Source: Psococerastis gibbosa (lineage: Eukaryota; Arthropoda; Insecta; Psocodea; Psocidae). Taken from it: 64,000 nt of DNA. Below the pieces are notes generated by a model. The model made no database searches. It was not told the DNA's origin and saw only the letters and a program-made list of their open reading frames with translations. This document shows, one piece after another, positions 24,350 through 40,165 of the stretch. The position numbers were made by a program, and so were the translations under genes. Numbering within the stretch: position 1 is the stretch's first letter; every line of letters starts with the position of its first letter. The DNA lies in the NCBI GenBank assembly GCA_963971405.1, contig OZ020488.1, positions 27,919,089-27,983,088 on the forward strand. The letters run 5' to 3'.

Positions 24350-24552
24350 TTTTTATTGTTTCTATTACTAAGCCAACCTAGCGGAGTTAGGGCTATAAAG
24401 CCCTCTCTTACACTCAACTAGGTAGGCCCGGGACCGCCTGCTTTACATGCCCTCCGAAGCATGGCCAGAAAATGTAGCCAGTGTGGGACTCGAACCAACA
24501 ACCTTTCGGGTGAAAGTCAGAGTCCGTACCAGTACGCTAAATGTCTTGGCAG
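24350..24552 (-). mobile_element. tRNA-derived SINE A
   Basis: On the minus strand the head reads like tRNA-Glu: GACTTTCACCCGAAAGG with anticodon loop CTTTCAC, then B-box GGTTCGAGTCC. The body continues with ACATTTTCTGGCCATGCTTC, GGGCATGTAAAGCAGGCGGT and a 3' end near GGCTTAGTAATAGAAAC. Related copies are at 30553-30735 (-), 35937-36050 (+, 5'-truncated) and a scrap at 28234-28284. Confidence 0.7.
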
Positions 24553-24866
24553 GTGGGAATATCTCATCTCTCCTGTATAGAACTTTAGCAAAGACTTGAT
24601 TGCATGTCGCGGCGGCCGGCGGGTGGCTCACGTTTGAAACCTCAGCTCACTGTCTTCTTACACTTCTTACTACCCTATACAAAGAACTACGTGACAGCAA
24701 AAGTAGCTTCTGAGACCGTAGTTTCTATCGAGAGGCTTTCTTGTGCGTCTTTAGGGGTTGTTGAGGGAGGTCATCTAAAACGATGCTGAAGAACAATTGT
24801 TTCCATATGGATGGCCATGTTCTTGCGCGATTTGCCTAGAGTAACAGTCCATTAATTGTCTTTCAG

Positions 24867-25047
24867 GTGGTAGAGTAATGACTGGATGCGTGACTAGTAG
24901 TGCAGGGGTGTTGGAAGGCATTGCTCTGCCCTGCACCGGGATGGCTGCCTTCTATACCGTCCATTTTGGAGACGGGTTTGAGTTCACGGTACCTGTCAGG
25001 TACCAGGAACTCGAACCTCGAGGCATAGGTGCCCAAGGGATGGTCTG
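24867..25047 (+). CDS. bsk: JNK alternative first kinase-domain exon (exon B)
   Basis: Bounded by TTGTCTTTCAG|G and GTCTG|GTAAGC. Starting at ATG 24878 it is open for 56 codons and ends after TG of a Cys codon, exactly as exon A does, so it splices in frame to 30291. Aligned with exon A it shares about 20 of 33 positions: FYTV, GD, FT, RYQ, L, P, and the glycine loop, here EPRGIGAQGMVC instead of [12 protein letters not shown]. It therefore encodes a second N-lobe edge: an Arg replaces the Ile before the loop and there is one extra residue (380 aa from ATG 24941, 401 aa from 24878). Splicing from 21578 would hit a stop (GAG TAA) whose last A begins ATG 24878 (TAATG), so this form probably uses its own start. 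Not seen: direct evidence of expression. Confidence 0.75.
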
Positions 25048-25520
25048 GTAAGCGTGCAAGTCATGTGTTGGTCTGTTGGTCACTAACGCTTACCAAGTTT
25101 GACTTTGGGGTTTTGTTATGTGCTGGTATCAAGTCCTTATAACCTTCGTGCGTAGGGTAGGTTGCTGTTACATGCTTTTTTTGCAATTAATGGGATTATC
25201 CCGGTAATCACATCATATTATTACTTTTTCTGGTATGTATCGCATCTATTTATTGTAATTTTTTTATTAACATTGATGGCTACTAAGGTAATATGACAAA
25301 ATATCAACAAAATTAAAAACTAAAAATAATATTTTCCCTTCACTTTTTCCTTGTCCAGTAACCCCAAACAAGTTGCAATATATTGAAAAAAATGACGAAT
25401 TATCACGCTCAAGCTTCTGCTTATCGAGCGATCATAATAATAATAATATGTAATTAAATGCTCAATGACATGTATATTCATTGGACAAACAAAAAATATT
25501 TGTAATATTATTTTTTTCAG

Positions 25521-25832
25521 TCCAAAATGGTTAACTTCAATAATGAAATGAGTACACCCAGTTCTAAACCATCCTCTAAATTGAGTACAGCATCCTCTTG
25601 TAGGTTTCCTAAGGTAACTAGGTCCATTCTCCTGCCTTTAACTCATCGGGTTGCTGTTACTGTCATGGGTATGGATTGTTTTCATGTTGTTTGCCGCGCT
25701 TCAGTTTATCAGATCTATAATCTGTTATTGTTGGGAACTAACTGTGGTAACGTCTTGAAGTCGTGTATGGATGTCCTAAGAGTGTTGCTCGCGGTAATGC
25801 TGGTGGTTACTAACATTTTTGCTGATGTTTAA
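25521..25832 (+). CDS. Unrecognised ORF behind a splice acceptor
   Basis: A strong acceptor (TTATTTTTTTCAG|TCC) precedes a 101-codon ORF starting at 25527 (MVNFNNEMSTPSSKPSSKL...), Ser/Thr-rich at first and hydrophobic near the C-terminus (VLRVLLAVMLVV, a possible membrane segment). I do not recognise it. If JNK exon B spliced to this acceptor, the frame would read Cys-Pro-Lys-Trp and stop after ten codons, giving a truncated protein. It may be an unrelated repeat-derived ORF. Confidence 0.2.
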   Translation, partial: SKMVNFNNEMSTPSSKPSSKLSTASSCRFPKVTRSILLPLTHRVAVTVMGMDCFHVVCRASVYQIYNLLLLGTNCGNVLKSCMDVLRVLLAVMLVVTNIFADV

Positions 25833-26374
25833 CTGACCCTCATTTTTTGTGTCTTGTTTTTGGGGATTTTTTCATTTTATGTTTGCAATTGAATAGCTAC
25901 AACCGTGTAGCTGTAGGATTATTTTATACTATTGTATATTCTGCTGTCACTCGATTAATTATTAAATATTGAGGATAATAGGAATACTTGTTTTTTTAGG
26001 TTTGTAACTAACCAGTTTTCTACAATAGGTATTCCTTTCCTATTGTTAGGATTTTACTGGACTGTATGTATAGTTCCAGAATAAATTGCTGGACTTACAC
26101 ACACTCTGGTGTACCCCGAAGAGAAGTCTGGAAGTGTTGAAGGGCCCTTCTCTTCTTTCTTGAAACCGGGTATAGGCGCACCAAAGGGGAATCACTTGTA
26201 TAAATTAAATTAATATTAAAAGAAATAGAATAGATCATTTATCAAAACAATGGAAGGAAATGGTAACTGACAGCGTTCGATCTCGACTCTAGACTGACTA
26301 ATTCAAACATGGTCCTCTCAAAAGCCCTGTTGAAACCAGTTGTATGCAATTCTGAACACCTATTTATAATTTAG

Positions 26375-27130
26375 TATAAGAAATTTCAAGATTTCAACGG
26401 ATTTACACGTTTTGAGATCCCTGTAACAAAAAAAGGGGGAGGGGGGGTTTACGACATGGAGGCCTGTGTCTGTTAGTGGATTTGTGGGCAAACTACTCGG
26501 TGGATTTTATTGAAATTTGGCATGTAGGTTCACAAAAATCATAACTTGGTACCATTTTCGTCAATGTTGGGGGGTTTACCCTCCTAAAATTCCTCAAAAC
26601 TGACCCCAACCATTTTTTTAAAGCCAAATATATTGTAATTGTTACTAATGTGAACAAACCCGAATAGGTCGCTTGCCCCTTGATAGTTTGGTTCTGGATG
26701 GAAGGAAATAAAAATAGGCTTATTTTTCTGCCCAACCCTTCTTTCGATGCTTTCTATCTTCTGGTATGTTTTAGGTGTTAAATAGAGTAGCAAAACCGAA
26801 CTGTCGCCAAGTTTTGGTTGAAAAATTATTTTTCGATGAAATTATGGATAATTCATGCACTCATGCACCAATAGAACAATGTATAGCCAACCGTTATTGC
26901 TGTGTATCTTCTTCGTTCTTGACTATGTAATCGTCCCATCGTTCAAGTCAGTGCTTTAGAATGGGGAAAGTCGTGGCTACCGAAATTTAACCCTAGGACA
27001 ATTATTTGTCATGGTATCTCGCTACCTGTACTAATTGATGAATAAAATCACTTTTCTGGGTTCCTGGTACCTCAAAACGTGTAAATCCGTTGAAATCTCG
27101 AAATCATAAATTTGTACCATCACTAACGTG
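26375..27130. mobile_element. Dispersed repeat R1, foldback form
   Basis: Left end has TTCAACGGATTTACACGTTT and the right end has the inverse, AAACGTGTAAATCCGTTGAA, so the R1 end sequence is present at both sides in opposite orientation. The inside retains the CCCCTTGATAGTTTGGTTCT block. Located in the large JNK intron. Confidence 0.55.
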
Positions 27131-27397
27131 TAAATGGGAAGGGAAAGAAGTAAATTATTTTAACTAAGCAAAGCTCGAAGCTTCCAAAACTCACCACAAG
27201 CTGCGTCATGAGGACTAAGGAGCTCAGACAGCACAGTCAAGGACTGTTCTCTCATTGATTTTGTTGCTCCATCCAAGCTAATTCTCAGTACAATCCCTCT
27301 TATCTCACTGGTTTTACATTCAGCCCTCCCATTTCTTTTCTGAGTTTTACGACTAGTACAATATTAGTCGAAGCTCACTATTTACCTATTTAATAAA

Positions 27398-27790
27398 CTA
27401 GCCAGGGACATGCTCCTTCTTCTTCAAGTTACAGCCGGTTGGCTGGTTGGCAGCGTGGCCACGATGCCTCCACTCCCCTCGATTCTGGCCCGCCCTCTTC
27501 AGTTCCACGTATACGTATTGGCCCCTACATACTCCTCCATCACTTGCTGTAGATACTCTTTTCTGGGGCGCCCAGGTCGGTTGGCCTTCTATGGTTCCCT
27601 CTATGATGCAGCTTACTAAGTTCTCGTGTCGAAGCAAATGTCCAATCCAGTGAGCTCTTCTTGTACTTATCGATGCAACCAGAGTTTTGCTTTCGCTTAT
27701 TCTGGTTTGAACCTCCTCTTTTGTAACATGAGCTTGCCAAGGTATTCATAACATACGACGATGGCACCACATCTCAAATGCGTCGAATTT
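27398..27790 (-). pseudogene. LINE reverse transcriptase C-terminal relic
   Basis: Minus-strand fragments read HLLRHENLVSCIIEGTIEG-like sequence (here LRHENLVSCIIEGTIEG) and YVELKRAGQNRGEWRHRG, matching the C-terminal tail of RTE-like LINE reverse transcriptases and the better copy at 46696-47205. The frame is shifted between the two pieces. The 3' end is a (GAAGAA)-type tail on the minus strand near 27415. Inactive. Confidence 0.75.
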
Positions 27791-27799
27791 GTTTAGCCA

Positions 27800-30531
<2,732 letters not shown>

Positions 30532-30552
30532 TAATTATCAATAAATTATTAC

Positions 30553-30735
30553 TTTTGTTCTATTACTAAGCGAGCCTAGAGGAGTTAGGGCTTTTTTTTG
30601 CACTTAGGCTAGGAGGGTCCGGGACCGCCTGCTGTATATACCTGCCCCCCAAAGCATGGCCAGAAAATGTAGCAAGCGTGGGACAACTTTTCGGGTGAAA
30701 TTCAGAGCCCATACCACTACTCTACATGTCTAACA
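30553..30735 (-). mobile_element. SINE A copy in JNK intron
   Basis: Minus-strand copy of the SINE at 24350-24552; shares the CATTTTCTGGCCATGCTTTG, GCAGGCGGTCCCGGACC and CCTAACTCC blocks, with a damaged tRNA head (the B box is partly deleted). Begins 34 bp after the JNK exon. Confidence 0.65.
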
Positions 30736-31191
30736 TCACAAGGCTGCGTGTGAATGTGTGAGAAAATGAATGTGGATGGCGAGTTTGAATTAGTGTGACT
30801 GTTATCGAGTATAGACGGTATGAATGACACTTGGCATGAATGTAGTTTATTATATACAAATATTTCAATTAAGCTATCGTTGATATGTACAGTTAGGTGT
30901 AAGAGAGGGTAAGAGAGAGAAGTAAGGTAAGAGAGTAAGATAAACCCTAATCTCGCTGTATCCATATTTAATTTTTTTTCAATAAAGACTTTATTATTAT
31001 TATTATTACTGTCAATCATATGTAGATTCGCCGATTCTATTCGAACATCCCCTGGTAAATGAGGTTGACTATAAAATGGAGGTGGAACATAGAAAACTTT
31101 ACTTACTTTAGATATAAGATGCCTCAGGCAACTAAACTGTGGAATGTTATTAAGAAAGATGCATTGTTTCCTGGTAAACGCTATACAGGTA

Positions 31192-31392
31192 TAGTCCACG
31201 CAAAATGAGAGAAGTATGTACATGGAATGTTTTGATCCTGTGCATCACTGTAAAAATATTCTTTGCACCATTTTGGGTTACCTTGTTGCATTGGATGCAA
31301 GGCATAACAAAAATTGTGCAACTAATATTTTTACAGTGTTGCACAGGATCAAAACATTCCATGTCCATACTTTTCTCATTTTGCGTGGACTA
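31192..31392. mobile_element. Foldback MITE with TA target duplication
   Basis: About 78-bp inverted arms, starting TAGTCCACGCAAAATGAGA and ending GCGTGGACTA, with GGAATGTTTTGATCCTGTGCA in the left arm and its complement in the right. TA occurs on both outer sides (31190-31191, 31393-31394), as expected for Tc1/mariner MITEs. A short unpaired centre contains CATTTTGGGTTACCTTG. In the JNK intron. Confidence 0.75.
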
Positions 31393-31446
31393 TACATGCG
31401 TCTTATAACGAAAAACACTGGTACTCTTTACTAGAATGTTTAGTAT

Positions 31447-31841
31447 GGCGCGGTTTCCAACGACCTGCTAGTGCTAAATACAAATACGGTGACGTGGTAA
31501 CAGACATTCAAGACTTAGGCGGGGTTTCCGCCGACCTCTCATTGCAGAATGCAAACGACATTGACGGAAATGTTTGTTTTACTCTATGCCATAGTTAAAA
31601 TTGATCAATGATCATAGAGTAAAATCACAAACAAACTAAAATTAAAAAATGGCTCCATGGGATATATTAAGTACAAACATTTTAATAGATTCTATTCTGT
31701 AAAAAGAAAAATTCAAATTTCCGTCAATGTCATTTGCATTATGCAATGCGAGGTCGGTGGAAACCCCGCCTAAGTCTTGAATGTCTGTTACCACGTCACC
31801 GCATTTGTATTTAGCACTAGCAGGTCGGTGGAAACCGCGCC
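31447..31841. mobile_element. Nested foldback MITE, TSD TAT
   Basis: Outer ends GGCGCGGTTTCC and GGAAACCGCGCC, flanked by TAT (31444-31446, 31842-31844). Both arms run inward through GTGCTAAATACAAAT, ACGTGGTAACAGACATTC and then a second terminus-like block, GGCGGGGTTTCCGCCGACC, itself flanked by TTA/TAA. The arms thus contain the terminal motif twice. The centre holds CTCTATGCCATAGTTAAAAT-type sequence shared with 40854-41226. Confidence 0.75.
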
Positions 31842-32477
31842 TATATGCATAATCGAATATGTATAATTTAGGGCACAGCAGGGAGGTGTGAATTAATATA
31901 TCGAGATGTTTTGTTCAGAGGTAATTTATAGGTTGAAGATGGTGGTAAACAGTAGAAACTAAAGTGTCTCCTCCCACTTCGTGGAGGTCACATTCCACGG
32001 ACACAAATTAAGCTTGAAATGACATTTTATTGGCTTTCACGTGCTTCCCAATCCTTTTAGCTCTTCTCTGATCTCCTGACACATCCTTAGAAAGTGAATT
32101 GCTGTTAAATTTTAAAACCGGCTCCAATCTGTAATTTTCTTATTTTTTTATGATTTATGAAAAGATTCGTTGTAGTCAGTTGATGTTATACGTTTTATCT
32201 TTTATTTACGATTGAAGATAAATGTATAAAAACACAAGTCAATTGTTTGAACTGATTGCTTTCCTGTCTTTAAATGGAAGATGCATTGAAACTTATAATA
32301 TCAGTATAGGTTTAGCTGTTATAGTGTTGGACTGTTCTGCCACTTTTTTTTAAATAGTAAATTATACTGGCTGTTCCCCCTTTTCTTGAAACGCTAGCGT
32401 TAGTTACAGTTCCTTGCGAGCTTTGGACAAACTCTGTTCAATTTAGTGATGATTCTGTCCTTTCCAGTTTTTGGTCT

Positions 32478-32700
32478 GACCGAGCCGCCTTACCAAGTTG
32501 AATCCAGCGGACCAGAGCAGGTTCAAAGATGCAGATAACTTGGTAGTGTGCACAGTGCCGGTAGGGAAACATGGTAGGACTTGTCCTGGTCATCTCCGAA
32601 CTAATCGTGTGACTTCACTGTGTTTCCCAAGTGGTTCGGAATCCAATATAATCAGGAGGTCCCCTGTCCTATGGACCCACACCGTGGCCTGGGACTGTGT
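32478..32700 (+). mobile_element. SINE-like repeat B, copy 2
   Basis: Shares AACTTGGTAGTGTGCACAG, CATCTCCGAACTAATCGTGT, AAGTGGTTCGGAATCCA and ATAATCAGGAGGTCC with the copy at 9949. Truncated at the 3' side. Just downstream (32796-32823) the minus strand has a degenerate hammerhead-like stretch, CGATGGCGTGAGCCGAAATC. Confidence 0.6.
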
Positions 32701-32980
32701 CCAGCCATACTACTACTACTGGTCTGACCGAACGAAGGACCCTTTGACCCTAGGTCCCGGACCGTTCACCACTATTCGTAAAAATAAAAATATACGACCG
32801 ATTTCGGCTCACGCCATCGTCGAGTGACAAGATTATGTACTAAGAATTTATATTTTACCATGAGTGACAGTAAGTTTTACAAAGTTATTAAGGAGTCCAT
32901 TACTAGTCTACTAGTCCCAATTATCTCATCCGTCTTGGCCCTGGGCTGTTGAGAGGTGGCATTACCCATCCTATGATTAG

Positions 32981-33460
<480 letters not shown>

Positions 33461-33879
33461 TAGCTTGGCTGTTACCATAGGCTTGTCTTAAGAGGAGCAA
33501 GTCTGTTTTGCTGAAAGACAATAAGTTGACTGACTCTCTTTCTTCCTGCTAGGCATTTCCTAAGCATAGATTTTTTAAAGCGTCAAATAATAATGTACGC
33601 GTTGCTTCACCCTGACCTTCCAGTTGATTGTTGAATTACAATAGTGGAAGTATCAGGTTATGTGGGCTCGCACAGCATTTCTATCTATCTTAAAAAATTC
33701 AATCATATGAATAGTGTCTAAAACACTTATTGTGCTCGCCGCTGTTTTTGAATTAATGTGTCCTGTGATACCCAATAAAAGCGGTCGGATTTGCTATACG
33801 CAGCTTTCACCCAATTATGACTCAAAAAAAGATGGATGGGTTAGCACTGAAAGTGATATAAGTAGAATGGCTGCAATAA

Positions 33880-34266
<387 letters not shown>

Positions 34267-34313
34267 TAAGCACCCCCTACCTTATAAATTCCAATTTGAA
34301 TGGCTAGGTATGA

Positions 34314-34568
<255 letters not shown>

Positions 34569-37427
34569 GTAGACGTACGTGAGGATGTGGCTCCTACCCA
34601 AGGCTGATATATGTTGCCGTGTAGTCTGTACCTTGACTTAAGAAATGTGTTGGCGCCGGTACTGTATGATGTCGCTGTTGATGCTCTGTTACCAGTGATG
34701 GTATACGCTCAGCAGAGACGATCTGTTGCAAATAGTAGCTGGGCGGCTGAGGTTCTCCGTTGCGAGTAGTAACAGAATCATATGAACTTTTAATAGAGGC
34801 ACTCTGCTACTGGCACTGGCACAGATCTCTGAGGCGCTAACATAGTTCGGTGGTCGCGACTGATTCTGCGTGTAAGGGAGCCATGGTAACGGAAACTTGG
34901 AATACCCTGCTCGTGTTTGAAAGTGAATATTGTGTTATTTATTTTTAAAAACCTGCGTTTAAAGAGCAACCCCAGTTTAAGGGAGAGTTTTCGAACTATC
35001 TTGTAAACAGAGAATGGTCGTGTATCCCTGACGGAATTAATTAAATCATCGTTCATGAGCCGCATAGATATGCATGTGGTCAGATGAAAAATTCATAAAA
35101 GAATGCAAGCTTTCTTGAAAATCAGACATTACCCATCAGATTACCTATTCGGTAAAATCTAGTTTATGCACATAATCGTTTATTTTAAGTTATAATATTT
35201 CTGGCGAGAAAATGTAAATTTACTTGGAATTGCTAGGAGAAATTAATTAATTCTTGAAATTGTCTCAGTCATTCTCTGTTTACAAAATATGAGGAGGCTG
35301 TTTACAAACATGGCCAACTCCAAGTTGTAGAATTTTTCAGGAGATTGGATTTTCTGTTAAAAATTGCATTAAGTTTATAGCTAACCCTAGACTTCTCAGC
35401 GCTTCTGTGCGCAATCTGGCTGCATTTATCACTTTATTTTACAACGTGCAGATGGGCATTAAAATTTTCTGCAAGGTCGAATCAAAACCCCATTTTGTAA
35501 AGAAATGGAGTTGGCCACGTTTGTAACCAAGCTCCTCATATTTTGAAATCTCTGCCGTAAGAGAGGATAGAATTATTTTGCTAGTCAGTGCGGGAGGTTG
35601 TGAGCAATAACTTTGTTTTTGATTGTTTAAAGTCCTATATTCAAATATATAGTAATCAATGTTCCAATTTCTATTTAGCCTCCCAAACTTTTCATATTTT
35701 GGAAAATTTTGAAAAAATGCCAAATCGACATATTGTAATAAAAAATAACTAAAAATTTTGGACTGCGGATTGCCGTGCTCTCGTAGGTCAGTTACATGCC
35801 CTTGTGATTGACAATCGTATGCTGCTTGTACGGTGATATTAATGTAACTGGAATTTTCAGCCTAATTTTAAAAATTGAACAGATTCTAGGAGTCATCTGA
35901 TTTACATCTATCGTTGGTAATCACGTAATAGGAACCCTGACTCGCACCCGAAAGGTTGTCTGTTCGAGCCCTCATTCTTGTTTCTCAGCATGCTTCTGAG
36001 GGCATGTATATTATATATGATAGCTTAGTAATAGAACAAAAAGTAATTATTAGAAATAGCTTGTTGTTTGTATTTAGCTTCATTGTGTTACTTGATTGAC
36101 ACTGATCATTCTTTCATTTTTATGTTGATGGTTATTTTCCCTTCTAGTGATGAAAATCATGCTTAGGTACTCATTTTCTTTACAACTGTGGAAAATTCAC
36201 AAAAAGGCTAGCTGACGATAATTACGGGGCATTCCAGGTGTCCGCTACCATAGCATAAATAGATTGAGAGTGGTATCATAGATTAATGATTACGTGGTGG
36301 TATTCAACTCAAGTAAAAAATTGTACATTTGCCGGGAAAGCATGTATCTACAGCTCAAAGCATCTTGGGAAAACTCCTGTAATCCGCTTAAGAACTCGTT
36401 GAAGTGCGTTTAATGCTACCCTGGCTGGTGACAATTTCTTAGCGATGGTTAAGCGTGGAAAGTTTAGGTTATGTGGAAAGTACAATAATGTTTAATATAT
36501 TTGTTCTATCCTAATTACATTTTATTGTGCACTCTCATAAGTAGTAATTACGGTTTAAACCAGAGAATTAAACATAACCTAAACTGTTACCACTGAAGTG
36601 TCCTCTTATTGTAAAAGGATAGATAGATATCAGTAGTAAAATTGTGAGGGGTAATTTGATTTGAATGCCTTGTCTCGTTATATTTATTTCGCTTACTTCT
36701 TTCCCCCAAATATGTTGTAAGCGACATGCAGTGCGTATCACAGAACAGTTATTATTTGAAGATCAATTGGAACTGGCGTAATAAGAGATATACACAGAAG
36801 TTGTTTGGAGAAAATCTAACTACGTACGTATGAAACGAGATTTTCCCGGCATAGCATACAATTTCCATTCGTACATGCTGTAATTAAACGAGCCATGTAA
36901 TTTCTTAATACGCTGCAATAACATACTCTAAAACTGCCTTTCTTTTATGTGCAGTCCATATAGCTCTTTGTACTTGAACTCTTTGCCTATTCTTGATAGG
37001 ATAATGGAAGTTTCGGTGCCAAATGTATAGAGTTGGAATCCCTTGCAATGCAAGGAAGATGTATAGTGTGAATAGTATTTATTGTGAAGCTTTTGATTAT
37101 GTTCTGTTGGCTTAAATTTCCAATTAACTATCTCATCTCATTTTATACGCATCTTTTAATGCCCTTAAAATCTCTCACAGTTCGTTGTAGCGATTGAAGG
37201 TTGCAAGTCTGTACTGAGCCCCTATCGTGTAACCATGCCCATTGTGTAGCCAGCTGTTGATTCAAAGCTGTATGACTGGCTGATTTGTGTACGTAGAAAT
37301 GAGTATTGTTTAAAAACAGTCCACTCCGATCCACATATTTTTATACCCAGTCAAGTAAACACGTTTTGTACGGAATTTGTTAGTGTATTGTAATTATTCG
37401 TACAAAAAGTGTTATTCTCTGTATTGA
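34569..37427 (+). other. JNK 3' flank, likely partly 3' UTR
   Basis: No further kinase coding sequence. 34569-34790 looks unique and is plausibly 3' UTR; no clear AATAAA is seen close to the stop. 34980-35570 carries CATCTGACCA/TTGTAAACAG repeat motifs like those near 8870, and 35937-36050 is a 5'-truncated SINE A copy (+) with CACCCGAAAGGTTG and GCTTAGTAATAGAAC. The rest shows nothing recognisable. Confidence 0.4.
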
Positions 37428-37430
37428 ATA

Positions 37431-37567
37431 GGCGCTTATTCCACCGACGTCAATAGTGATTATTGACGTGTTTGACGTGGTAGAAGACATTAAAGACGTG
37501 TAAAAATGTCTGCTACCACGTCAATATCAGCATTATTTTGACTATTGACGTCGGTGGAATAACCGCC
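37431..37567. mobile_element. Short Harbinger-like MITE, TSD ATA
   Basis: Ends GGCGCTTATTCCACCGACGT and ACGTCGGTGGAATAACCGCC are inverted; flanked by ATA on both sides. The arms contain GACGTGGTAGAAGACATT and ATGTCTGCTACCACGTC, the same block as at 31447, 40854 and 52209. Confidence 0.8.
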
Positions 37568-37570
37568 ATA

Positions 37571-40165
37571 GTTTAGGCTTAGGAGTTTCGCGTCGTGTTG
37601 ATTAGGGCAGGCGTTTATTTAAAGCTTTTAATAAAAACTCAAGATTGAAGCGATAGAGTGGAGGCCCGTGCTGTTGTACACATTGCCACTTGGCTAGACG
37701 GGTTTTATTCGCATGTGTTAACTAGCGCCCACCTATTATTCAAAGTAGGCACTTATGTACTAAACTTGAGGTTTCGTTCTCATTTAGCTTGCCCTTAATC
37801 TGAATGGCAATGGAAACAGCACGAGCTAGCACTGGTTAATCGCTACCTAAAACAACATTATCTATGGTAGAAGCTATTGGTTAGTCCTCTCTGTATTTAA
37901 TTAGGTATAAAATAATTGAAGTTTCCTTTATCACTTCATAAAAACTTAACTGCCCTTCGGTTTTTTTCTGGTAGCGAAATATATTTTCCTAGTGACTACA
38001 CTATAGACCATCCTGCCCACAACCCTCCCTACCATCCTACATGCTTCCTCCTCTCTGTTGAAACGTACCATGTGAGAAAAGTCCTATTGTCGCATCAAGC
38101 GTAAGAAAAAAAACTAAAAGTAAACTTCACTTCTGTGACTTCCTTCTGGGCTATTTAAAATATTGATTTGCATTAATGGGTGGATCCAACTTGATGAGAA
38201 TTTTGGGCCGGTGAAACTATTACGCATAGACGTTGGTAGTTTTCTTTAGTTTAATTTTATATATTTATATTTTGATGCGTTTATTTAAAATTCGCGTGGC
38301 CTGGAAGATGTGACAGAATGTAACTTGTCCGCATTTGTTGGTTAATAGATACGGAAACATTGAAACTTGCGTTGTGCATACAAAATGTGAATAATTAATT
38401 TACTGTAGGGAATATTTTATCACGTAACCATTGTTTCTTGCTTTGTTAGACCGAATTATGCTTGCTAAAAATGCCAGCAAATAGTGGAATTATTTTACTG
38501 CACTTTTAAGAGCATGCCCAGGGATAGAAAGACCCTCTGTTAATCTTTGTTGTTTAATAGCGAATCCTTGGTAAGTCGCGACCAGGAGGCATGCTCTTTT
38601 GCGTCCCCTTTAAAGAGTGGACTGTTGAAATGCCCTTTCTCAGCTATATACTTTAAATGAAATACAGCTCTTTCCATGGCCAACATGTCCATTGTAAATC
38701 AGTTTTAAAATTTCGCGTGTTCCTTAACTAGGGGGATTAGAATGAAGATGCCTAATAACCATTAACCGTGCGGCGGTTTCAAGCCCACGGCCTTTGTTCG
38801 GCGTTTCTGAGTCTTTTGATTAAGGAGGTCTCTTTTACAGTCCTATTTATAGTTATAGCTCATTGTTGAGTGACAATAAATGCGGAATTAGTATGAAACA
38901 AGTAGCATAGGAAACGCAACGTAAAAAGAGTCCGCTTTGTCTTGTATCCTGCATTTCCTAACGTTGCCCTCTATTACTTCATTGTATAGTCTTATCTTTT
39001 AAAATTAATTATAAACAAAAACTTTGTAGGGAGAGTTGCTGACGTTTTCTACTACAAAAATATTACTTTTTTTTTTTTAATTTTATGTTATGTTATACCC
39101 TACATAGCTAGCTCATGTGTGGTCTATTTTAGTCAAATCTGTGCAATGCCTTGTTCCGACGCAGCCATGTTTTGTTGTATTTTATCAGCATTTTGACGTT
39201 GCGGTAGGTTTTAATTTATATTTTTGAGCGTTGGTGTTTTGGGGCATAGATTAGTAAGCTTGAGCTTATTTCCTATAAGCTTCTTGAGCCCTACAGCTCC
39301 CTACAGTAGGATTTTTTATTTATTAAATTTTTTTAGAGAAGTCGGGAAACGTATTACATATTAGCTAAGCTATTTGTTATCAATGTAAAAAAAAGTTGAC
39401 TGTCTCAGACTGTTCTTTTCTTTCGTGCCGTGAAGTGGTTTTCATTCCTACTGCTTACAGTTAACGTTATTAACTTCACATGAGTGAGTTATGAAAAGTA
39501 ATCCGGATAACACTAGCCGGATGCAACGCTTTTCACTGTTCCTGTGCTGTGGCCTAAACAGGTTTACAAGGTTTCACTAAATTCCGAAGCTTTCTGTCGA
39601 ACCTGGAAGGATAGTATAAACTGATAAGAATTCGACCAGTTTTTATATAGGTAACTGTGCTGGTACCGTATGCCGTGGCTCGTAGTTTTAAGACAGTCTC
39701 ACATAGCCTGTTTTATTCTATTTGTTATTTTAAGATTGATTTATTTAATTTTTGTAGTCGGATTCTGTATGAGCTGCCAGTAACTTTCTCTATTTCATTG
39801 AAAATTATTTTGTAAGGGTAAAATTATACATTAATTCAATGACTTTGTTTGTATATTAAGTAAGTCAAACCTACATTTTCCTTGTACCGGTAGTATTTAG
39901 ATGATGAATAAGCGTACTGGGGACTGGGTAAAAGTTCACGATGCATTATTAATTATTAGATTAATAGCCTAAATGCCCAGTACACGCCTGGCGACAAGTC
40001 TGCTACAACAATCTGCTGCAGCAGACTGCAGTTTTGCAGTTTAACACCAGTACCTATTGCTCCCAAGTCCCATGACAAATTACAATTTACAAATACTCAC
40101 AACCGGTTTCAGCTGTCGCCTTCATTAAGTGCTAACGAAAAGGAAGCACTAAAGTATACAAGCTG
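37571..40165. other. Repeat-poor AT-rich stretch
   Basis: No gene and little repeat structure. An AATAAA occurs near 38875. It may contain the distal part of a long JNK 3' UTR, but nothing in the sequence proves this. A C/G-poor palindromic patch (CTGCTGCAGCAG) is at 40013-40024. Confidence 0.35.

Noticed and set aside
30717-31223. 168-codon minus-strand ORF in a JNK intron
   Set aside because: Covers SINE A, AT-rich sequence and the arm of the MITE at 31192; composition and Leu/Ser-rich text look random, no domain.
40090-40135. Another hammerhead-like stretch (GACAGCTGAAACCGGTT on the minus strand)
   Set aside because: The CUGANGA core is missing and stem I does not pair; too weak to call.
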